Source of the DNA: Fragilaria crotonensis
Taxonomy: Eukaryota; Bacillariophyta; Fragilariophyceae; Fragilariales; Fragilariaceae
DNA length: 25,708 bases
NCBI GenBank assembly: GCA_022925895.1
Contig: JAKSYS010000786.1
Span: forward strand, 1-25,708
Direction: 5' to 3'
The notes below the pieces were generated by a model, which saw nothing but the letters and a program-made list of their open reading frames with translations, was not told where the DNA came from and made no database searches. This document shows, piece after piece, positions 10,175-16,967 of the stretch. A program made the position numbers and the translations under genes. Every line of letters starts with the position of its first letter. The first letter of the stretch is position 1.

Positions 10175-10426
10175 GATCAAAGATCAAACCATTGCTGAAT
10201 TGGGAATTGGGAGGCGCGAGGCGCGTGCTCTGGGTCGGGTCGGCGTCGTCTGCGGGCGTGCCAGGGCTCCATTGAAAACCTGCGGAAGAATTTTGTTTTG
10301 CAGGATTCCTATGACGTCACGTCACCGTTTACGAGGTTCTACATCACTGTCTATACGAATACCATATGAGATTCTGAATACCGGTATATCGCATTTATTT
10401 CAAGTCGATTTATTTGATCTTTGATC
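10175..10426. repeat. 14-bp inverted repeat bracketing the upstream region of the cyclophilin gene
   Basis: GATCAAAGATCAAA at 10175-10188 is matched exactly by its reverse complement at 10413-10426. Each arm is itself an internal repeat of GATCAAA. The enclosed ~220 bp contain a GC-rich patch (about 10205-10265) unlike the surrounding DNA, and the CRE palindrome. It may be the ends of a small insertion or a pair of binding sites. Confidence 0.55.
10312..10319. promoter_or_regulatory. CRE-type palindrome TGACGTCA
   Basis: The perfect bZIP/CRE palindrome TGACGTCA, immediately followed by CGTCAC, lies about 180 bp upstream of the cyclophilin start codon. In P. tricornutum, TGACGT and ACGTCA are known as CO2/cAMP-responsive elements in the carbonic anhydrase PtCA1 promoter. 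A role here is inferred from sequence and position only. Confidence 0.45.
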
Positions 10427-10495
10427 ACAAACCAAATAACACACTCTCCCACGCTTGATGTCGCATGGATCACCTTCGACCTTAACGGTTACACC

Positions 10496-11452
10496 ATGCC
10501 ATCTTTCATCAACGCCAGCGCTGCTGAGTTCTGCTTCATTGATCTAGACTTTAACGACTCTAGAGCAAAGTTCGCTCGATGCGCCGCCTTTGTTGCTGCC
10601 ACCGACTCCAGGTATGGCTTTTCCTCCAACGACTTGCGTCTGTTGGGTGAGTGAATTATCACGTATTCCAGATCTATATCAGGTAGATCATGAGTGGAGT
10701 GGCAAGGAGAGATCAGTGAAACCCCGTCGGCAGGAAATCGGATTGTTGTCAAACTCTATTGGAATGTCGCACCGTTGGCGTGCGAGAATTTTGCCACTCT
10801 CTGTTGGAATGGATCTCAAGGTAAACCAGTTCCAACGGGAGAATCCGGTAAGCCGATGACATATCGTGGTTCGACGGTCCATAGAATTCAAACGGATTTC
10901 GTTTTGCAAGCTGGTGACTTCGTCAAAGGCAATGGCTCGGCTGGAGAGAGTATCTTCGGTGGAAAGAAGTTCAAGGACGAACGACCAGGGTTATTATTAG
11001 GACACGACCGAAATGGTGTGCTATCAATGGGGAATTCGGGCAAGAATTCGAATTCGTCGCAGTTTTTTATCACCTTAGCAGCAGCACCCCAATGTAATGG
11101 TAAGCACGTGGTGTTTGGTGAAGTTGTCTCGGGTTTTGCAGTTCTAGACTATGCAACAACCTTTGCCACAAAGGATGGGACTCCGACGGTTCCCGTCACA
11201 ATCACCGACTGTGGGCTGTATACTCCATTCAAACTCCGGGATCCGGATACTGGTTCTGATCAACCTGACGATGAAGCCTATTCCGGCATTTCTCCGGTTT
11301 TGTACAGCGTCCTCGCGTTGCAATCGTGGCACCTGGCTCGGCGATTATGGCTCGATTCGTCAACGCAATTGGGAGCATTTGTGACGTCGTGGCGCCTCTC
11401 TGTGCGGACCAGGAAGGTGTCGCTTGTCCAAATCATTGACACAATTGCTTGA
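10496..11452 (+). CDS. cyclophilin-type peptidyl-prolyl cis-trans isomerase
   Basis: Catalyses cis-trans isomerisation of X-Pro bonds. Exon 1 is 10496-10646. A 48-nt intron (10647-10694, GTGAGT...GAG) restores the frame through a split Val codon. Exon 2 runs to the stop at 11452. The cyclophilin core is clear: HRIQTDFVLQAGDF, FGGKKFKDE, VLSMGNSG, NSSQFFIT, GKHVVFG and TITDCG. Residues matching human PPIA Arg55, Phe60, Gln63, Phe113 and His126 are kept. The Trp121 position (APQCNGKH) is not Trp, which predicts weak cyclosporin binding. About 40 extra residues, including the exon junction, sit between the first strands (after FIDLDF and before GNRIVVKLYW). No signal peptide is seen. Past TITDCG the frame continues for about 80 residues of doubtful reality; see the next entry. 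Confidence 0.88.
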
Positions 11453-11645
11453 AAACTTTGGCGTGGACGTTATCTTGGTTGCTCCAGCCTGCTCCTCGTT
11501 GGTCGCTCATGTCGGCCTACCACCGAAATGGTCATCCTGGAAGAAATCAGTAGTGATTTTGGAAGCTAAGTATGTTGAAGCTCTCGCAGTTATTCGTACT
11601 CAATCTTGGCTCTACGGCGAATCGAAGGAAGATGGTGCAGCGTAG
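11278..11645 (+). pseudogene. possible C-terminal domain of the cyclophilin gene, split over frames
   Basis: After the cyclophilin domain the protein-like signal leaves the frame that ends at 11452. Next it appears in the +1 frame (about 11299-11448, containing PRVAIVAPGSAIMARFV and ICDVVAPLCADQE), then in a third frame (about 11424-11645, containing FGVDVILVAPACSSLV and ending at a TAG). One explanation is a missing base in the T-run at 11298-11301, plus either a second lost base near 11440 or an intron at 11417-11487 (AAG|GTGTCG ... TTGCTCCAG). The alternatives are a decayed domain or chance. The alternating strand/helix look resembles a small Rossmann-like fold, but I do not recognise the family. 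Confidence 0.4.
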
Positions 11646-11867
11646 GATATAATCTAACGGTTACAGTACACCGTTCGGTGACCTCCCCTACCGTGGTGTT
11701 GTCGTCGCCTCACCTTGCGAATCCTCGTATTGAAAATGGGTATAGTGAGATTTCTTGACCGGACAAGGTGAAAACTTTGGGGAAACAGCAAACGGAAATG
11801 CAGCGCTTCTCGATTTCTGAGCCACGGATGACTTCGAATCAGATTGTACCTAGACGAAAGCCCCTTC

Positions 11868-12815
11868 TCACTTGACAGTCACGTCAATGATGTCTTCTGT
11901 CTCCATGTCGTGTGATTGAGGTGTTCGTGACATTCCCAAGGCCTCCCCTTCAAACGCGAAGCTGACAAGTTTGTCCATGGCCAAGTTCATGCGCTTCTTG
12001 TACAACATAACAAGATTGGAAAAGGGTTCGCGTTCTCGGAGTAAGAATTCATCTTCCGATATCAATTTGCCTGACTGGATGGTTCGTAATTTGAGAGTCA
12101 GACTGGCACCGAGATTTTGGGAAATTGATTCGATAACCCGAAGGACCAAGGTGGCGCCATTGGAAATTTGGTGCGACGCAGGAGTCTTGGTCAGATCCAG
12201 CGCGTTCGGAAGGTGGGTGTTCTGCAACACTAACTCCAGATCCTTGCCAAGACCCAATTGAACACGCAAGCGATCCAATGCCTTTTGCAGTGGTTCCAAT
12301 TTGTAGAAGGTGCTTCTCATAAAGCGATTAAGGTATTGAATGTTAACAGACAATTTGGATCCCAAATTCCGATCCGGCAAGTCGAAATCAAGAATAACTC
12401 CTTCGTCCGTTTCAGGAATGTCTTCGGCATGGTAGGTTTGTGCCCTTTGTAGACTTTCACGAGCCATCCTCGCTTTTCGAATTGATTCTAAAGAGGAGGA
12501 GTGTTGTTCCAAAATTCGAGTGGGAAGAATTGCCACTTGATCGTCGTCTGAGGAATCGTCGTCTAGCAGGTTGAATTCTGCCGTGTTGTATGACTTGGGT
12601 TTTGTGCTGATTTCGATGTCCGAATCGTCGTCATCTTCAGCTTCCAACCGTTGCACGAGGCTGACGGATGGTCTGGTTCGTTTACTTGAGAGCATAGTAT
12701 CATCTTCACGGTCACTGTCACTATCACTTTCACCGACTGGTCGTTTCTGCCGAAAAGATTTTTTCGTGAAGGTGAATATGTCGATGGTATCCTTCGCATC
12801 ATTGTCGCTACTCAT
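11868..12815 (-). CDS. Rad60/Esc2/NIP45-like protein with two SUMO-like domains
   Basis: A single exon of 315 residues. The N-terminal half is acidic and disordered (Asp/Ser runs at about 30-40, 60-70 and 85-92), with hydrophobic-acidic patches such as DSDIEIS and DDQVAILPT that could bind SUMO. A first ubiquitin-like region spans about 153-228, ending GATLVLRVIES. The second spans about 237-315 and matches the Rad60 SUMO-like domain pattern (SLTLKLRTIQ...FSNLVMLYKKRM...LVSFAFEGEAL...TEDIIDVTVK). It lacks the Gly-Gly tail, so it is not conjugated. The family guides SUMO pathway enzymes in genome maintenance, in the nucleus. It converges with the cyclophilin gene (222 bp from the TAG at 11645) and is divergent from the carrier gene. 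Confidence 0.82.
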   Translation of the reverse strand: MSSDNDAKDTIDIFTFTKKSFRQKRPVGESDSDSDREDDTMLSSKRTRPSVSLVQRLEAEDDDDSDIEISTKPKSYNTAEFNLLDDDSSDDDQVAILPTRILEQHSSSLESIRKARMARESLQRAQTYHAEDIPETDEGVILDFDLPDRNLGSKLSVNIQYLNRFMRSTFYKLEPLQKALDRLRVQLGLGKDLELVLQNTHLPNALDLTKTPASHQISNGATLVLRVIESISQNLGASLTLKLRTIQSGKLISEDEFLLREREPFSNLVMLYKKRMNLAMDKLVSFAFEGEALGMSRTPQSHDMETEDIIDVTVK

Positions 12816-13475
12816 GGGTCAAGTTTTCAAGTTTCTCGATAAATCCCGCGAAGAGGGAAGTTGGAAGGAAAGAACAAGAGGAATTCAATCGGAGAAAGTC
12901 GTCTTCGTACCTGCGCAAGTTAACAATAGGTTGCAGGATGTAATGATGCGATTAGAGTCATAAATGTCAGCCTACCACCAGGGGCGCCGATGACATGAGC
13001 CGCTATTTGAATTTTGAATCCTGTCGAGACGAACGGAGAGAGAGAGCGACAACGAAGCACTGCGACTCTGCGACACGTTCATGGTTCATATGTAGTTCAT
13101 AGGTTAATACTATGCGTATGAGTACTAGTACTCGGATACTTCATAATCCGAGTGCTGTACAGTACATACATGGTACCGGTACTGATTGAATCACGAATGG
13201 TACCAGTACAGTTGTATGTCATACCTGGTACATTTCTCCGGTAGGGTACCTAGTACTCGTACAAGTACCGTCGCACCGAGCGAGTCTGTGACTGCGACGA
13301 ACAACTGCCGACAACGCACTTTCACGTTGCGACTTGCGACCATTCAAAATTCGAATATTGGTCACACAATTCAGTTCAGGCATCGATGCACTTTTACCCT
13401 TACACCTATAATAATCACTCGGTCGCACTTCAATCCAAGACAACTCTCACTAAACATCGCCAACGAAAATTCCAT
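12816..13475. promoter_or_regulatory. shared upstream region of the Rad60-like and carrier genes
   Basis: This 660-bp interval lies between two divergent start codons, so it should carry both promoters. It contains a GA-run (13035-13047) and a dense GTAC/GGTACC block (about 13107-13265), with several short palindromes such as GGTACCGGTACT. No gene is supported. No core promoter element could be assigned firmly. Confidence 0.45.
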
Positions 13476-14480
13476 ATGTCGGAGAAAACATCTGTGGCCG
13501 ACCCTCGCGCCGTTACAAGAGATATCTTCTCGGCAACATTGGGTTCAATTGCTTGTTGTTACACGGGTCAGGTAAGTTGGCTTTGACGAGGACGAACCAT
13601 TGGCCAGTCAACTGCCAACCCAACAAACATTCGGTACTGCTATGTAATACAAATCTTACTTTTCCTTTTTTACCTCTCTATTTCCTAGCCTTTCGATACA
13701 GTGAAGGTCAGAATGCAAACCAACCCGCTGCTGAACGGATCGGTTGTTGGAACTACGGCCTCGATCTTTCAAAATGAAGGCATCGCTGCCTTTTGGAAGG
13801 GAGCAGTCCCGACCGCCATGGGCATGGCCGCTGAAAACGCCATGGCATTTGGTGTTAACGAAGCGCTGAAAAGAGCCTTTCCAGATGACGCTCTTAGCAA
13901 CACAACGGGGCAGCCGGATCTGTTCAAACCCTTTCTCATGGGAAGTTTGACTGGATGCTGTTCGGCAATTGTACTATTACCGTCCGAAATTGTCAAGGCC
14001 AAGACCCAGGTCATTGTTGGATCTCATAGTTCCGATCAAATCTTTAAGGATATGATAAAACGCGGGGGTATGAAATCCTTGGCTGTGGGACTTGAGGGAC
14101 AATTGATGCGTGATGGTAGTTTTTATGCCTTTTTCTTTGGATCCTACGAGGTTTTCACGTATCTGTTTCGAACTCACGTACCATCGATGCCAGACGAGTT
14201 GAATTACTTCCTTTCGGGTGGATTTGCGGGAATGGTTGGATGGACCATGGCTATGCCATTTGATGTTCCGAAGACGAATGTTCAAGCTCGATACGACACC
14301 AAAGTTGTCGGATCGTACTTTCCAGAACTGCTGAAAATTGGACGAGAGCGAGGCATCCGAGGATTGTATTCTGGTTTAGGACCGACTCTGATTCGTGCTT
14401 TTCCGGCTAACGCGGCGCTCTTTCTCGGCGTTGAGAGTGGTAAAAAGTTGTTTGACAACTGGTTGTGGAAAACTTCATGA
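13476..14480 (+). CDS. mitochondrial carrier family (SLC25) protein, ornithine/carnitine-carrier-like
   Basis: Inner-mitochondrial-membrane exchanger of about 295 residues in the standard three-repeat form. Exon 1 (13476-13571, 32 codons) ends at ...CCYTGQ. The 117-nt intron (13572-13688) has GTAAGT and a T-rich tract ending CCTAG, phase 0. Exon 2 begins exactly at the first signature, so the splice is well supported. Signatures: PFDTVKVRMQ (repeat 1), PSEIVKAKTQ (repeat 2), PFDVPKTNVQ (repeat 3). Family-typical GLYSGLGPTLIRAFPANAALF lies near the C-terminus. The last signature and the PANA block are most like the ornithine/basic amino acid and carnitine carriers, but the substrate is an inference. 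Contact-site residues would need an alignment. Confidence 0.9.
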
Positions 14481-14850
14481 GCAATATTACCATGGTTGAA
14501 CGACAGAGTGGATTCTCCTGAGATCATTTTGGAGATTTCTTGTGTGTGGCGAATTCAAAAACGTATTGAAACACAACCCATGCATTGCGTTGATCGCGTC
14601 GACGGAGTGACGCTGGGTGACAAGGACAGCAATCATGTGCACACACCACCTGGTGGTGATAAACTACAATATGAGTATTGAGAATCCGACTATTCGTGCA
14701 TGCCTTAGACCTTGTTACGCCCTGATTGCTAAAGAACGGGGTCTGGCATGCTCATACAAGAAATGGCCCCTCGTTCTTGATGGTGCGCGCCGCGCGCCAT
14801 GTTACCCTTCATATTATGACTTACGATGAACAATAATCTTGATAAGCAAC

Positions 14851-14871
14851 CTATGACCTATGACCTATGAC
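14851..14871 (+). repeat. heptamer microsatellite (CTATGAC)3
   Basis: Three perfect copies of CTATGAC. Confidence 0.85.
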
Positions 14872-14976
14872 CAATCAGGTACAAGTACTACCGGTAGTAC
14901 TCCCAGAACTCGTACTGTTACTACGGGTGGGATTATACCATTGATACATACTCGAGTACTGTATTACCTGGTACAA

Positions 14977-15004
14977 GTATGTCGTATGTCGTATGTCGTA
15001 TGTA
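14977..15004 (+). repeat. heptamer microsatellite (GTATGTC)3 plus GTATGTA
   Basis: Three perfect 7-bp copies and a fourth with one change, inside a GTAC-rich block. Confidence 0.88.
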
Positions 15005-15214
15005 TGATCTACGGTAGTGTTCCATGCCGAAGATTCCTGTCCAGTACATGGCCAGTGGTAGCGTGTGATAGTAATACAGTACAATAGTTGAGTAGAACTG
15101 TTGGTAGTTGGTACTTGGTACTAGCTAGTAGTACTTGTCCCATGGTGAAATCTCGAGTTTCGCACTTTTCACTTCTTCTGTAATGCGTTTGTCTGACCAA
15201 TGAACATGGTTCGT

Positions 15215-15496
15215 TCACACGTCGCCAATTTGGGGAACTTGGGTACCAGGACATTTTCCTCCACCGGAATCTTGTACGGTAGTACTACAGTACGATATAT
15301 TCGCCGTGAGCGAATCTTGTACTTCACCCTCCAGTAACCAATCAGATTCGAGTTCGGCGTTTGGAGTCATGTTGCAGGATTGATAAACATCCATACCTGA
15401 GGTTTGTTCTACGAGCACAATTGTACTTGTATCCCCTACTCGTAATAGCCAACGGTAGTAATCGTACGTGTTCAATTTTTTGCAGCCGCTCTTCAT
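15215..15496 (-). CDS. possible small hypothetical protein
   Basis: An open frame of 93 codons, divergent from the ClpS-like gene. The product has a fairly balanced composition (Lys/Tyr-rich start, hydrophobic VGDSTSTIVLV-like stretch, acidic middle, Gly/Pro end) and no known motif. A 30-codon frame starting MADVGVFYAAS ends in an ATGA overlap at its start codon, which could be part of the same transcript. With no homology and a repeat-rich 3' half this is only a candidate. Confidence 0.22.
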   Translation of the reverse strand: MKSGCKKLNTYDYYRWLLRVGDTSTIVLVEQTSGMDVYQSCNMTPNAELESDWLLEGEVQDSLTANISYCSTTVQDSGGGKCPGTQVPQIGDV

Positions 15497-15771
15497 GCAA
15501 CACGCACCCCAACTGAGGACGACGCAATTTCATTGTCAGTAATAGTCGTCGTAGAAGCAGCGTAGAAAACGCCAACGTCAGCCATGTTCAGGGCCATCGA
15601 AACTCGAAACAGAAAGCGTTCAGAGAATACATACAGGGTATTAGGCCTATATCCTACATCTATTCAGCCAGTGCACACATCTCACCATTGAATAGTACTT
15701 CTCACCGCAGATTCCACTCGTATCGATTTCCTCTAGGCCACTTCCTTTGCCATCAAGACTTGTTGATTATC

Positions 15772-16251
15772 ATGTTCCGCCTGTTTCAATTCATCATCGT
15801 TGCTTCCGCTTTCATCGCCACGACTTCCTTCTCTCCTGTGGCATCTTCGAGGGTTTGGGGAAGGTCACGTTCTATCGTTTTGAAGGCTGCCGTCATTGAA
15901 AAAGAGGCACCATTCAAGACCAAGGGTCCTGCCGTATTGGAACCTGAAACCGAAACAGGCACTCCTCGCAAAGGAACGGATAGAACCGAGAAACGTGAAC
16001 GATCCGGAAATGAAGCGTGGGAAGTGAGAATTTACAACGATGGACTGAACACAAGAGAACACGTTGCTCGCTCTTTGGTTCAAATTACGGGACTATCGGA
16101 AATTACTGCGTACAATACCATGATGCAAGCACATCAGAATGGTATGGCTGTCGTTGGGACGTGGGTTTACGAAGTAGCAGAGATGTATCATGATGCTCTG
16201 CGGAAGCAAGGCATCGTCTGCGATCTAGTACCTGTGGATGGCGACAAATAA
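15772..16251 (+). CDS. plastid ClpS-like adaptor of the Clp protease
   Basis: Binds N-degron substrates and hands them to the Clp chaperone-protease. 159 residues from this ATG; an upstream in-frame ATG at 15688 would place 28 extra residues before the signal peptide, so the later start is preferred. Residues 1-20 are a signal peptide running into ASAF (11-14) and then a Ser/Arg-rich stretch, a bipartite plastid presequence. A charged linker follows (about 43-80). The ClpS core is about 83-155: YNDGLNTREHVARSL, then YNTMMQAHQNGMAVVGTW, then VCDLVP. Asn89, Asp90 and His121 match the bacterial ligand-binding Asn34, Asp35 and His66. The bacterial gatekeeper Met40 is Arg here, as in my recollection of plant ClpS1 (NxxKREYV), so substrate choice may differ from E. 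coli. Confidence 0.85.
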   Translation: MFRLFQFIIVASAFIATTSFSPVASSRVWGRSRSIVLKAAVIEKEAPFKTKGPAVLEPETETGTPRKGTDRTEKRERSGNEAWEVRIYNDGLNTREHVARSLVQITGLSEITAYNTMMQAHQNGMAVVGTWVYEVAEMYHDALRKQGIVCDLVPVDGDK

Positions 16252-16967
16252 GGAGTCCATCCTTGACCTTCACAGACGAACTCGCAGCGTGAAGTTTCCA
16301 TCTCTAGTTGAAAAGAGTCTGTCGAAGGGAGCCACGCTGAAAAAGTACTTCCTTTTTCGATCATTATCACCCCGAACAGGCCCACACACACACACACCCA
16401 ACACACACATCCCGCAAACCAGTACCACTACCATCCATTTCATCGCGTTTCTTCAATAAGCTTCTACTTAGTTTTGTTATTTTTAGGATCTACACCGGTC
16501 CATCGCTTCCATTTCCTAAGTTCGCGTTGACGTCCATCTCGTGAAACAGATTCTTGCGTGCTCCTTTTGTTGAATCAGCCCTGCCGAATTGCAACAATGG
16601 ATTTTTTTGAAGGTGTCAAGGAATGTGGAATTCGGAAAATCTGAACTCAGTCCTTTCAGGCGGCATAAAAACACAGGATCAGTAATCAGTATGGGGTAGC
16701 ATTAGCGTACTGTACTGTACATGCATATGCTGTATGCTGTATTGTGATTTCTGATGCTGTGCTACCAGGTACTGTATGTACTGGGAATATCGGCACGAGT
16801 ATCAGGGAATATCGGCACAGTACTTGTACCAGAGGTATGACGTACTTGTTACTGGTACTCCTGGTACAGTATACTCACCGTGTCACCTTTTTGGCGTCTG
16901 TATGTCATACATACGGAGTACTCCGAGTACACAGTGATGGATCTTTGATCCGTGCGATCTTGTCAGG
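16252..16967. promoter_or_regulatory. ClpS 3' region and upstream region of the desaturase gene
   Basis: Contains a CA microsatellite (16383-16398), TGCTGTA repeated twice around 16727-16741, an exact 14-bp direct repeat GGGAATATCGGCAC at 16783-16796 and 16805-16818, and a GTAC-rich block (about 16705-16930). That block ends in the 12-bp palindrome CGGAGTACTCCG at 16914-16925, about 43 bp before the first ATG of the desaturase. The repeats are directly seen; any regulatory role is inferred. Confidence 0.45.

Larger units (their letters stand above)
14481..15214. other. intergenic region with heptamer and GTAC repeats
   Basis: No gene is supported. A GC-rich quasi-palindrome lies at 14780-14800. 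Two 7-bp tandem arrays (14851-14871 and 14977-15004) sit in a GTAC-rich zone at about 14876-15135. The first part should carry the carrier gene's 3' UTR. Confidence 0.55.

Noticed and set aside
11297-11307. GTTTTGTACAG as an 11-nt intron joining the cyclophilin frame to the next
   Set aside because: It would restore the frame and has GT-AG ends, but 11 nt is far below any normal spliceosomal intron. A missing base in the T-run is simpler.
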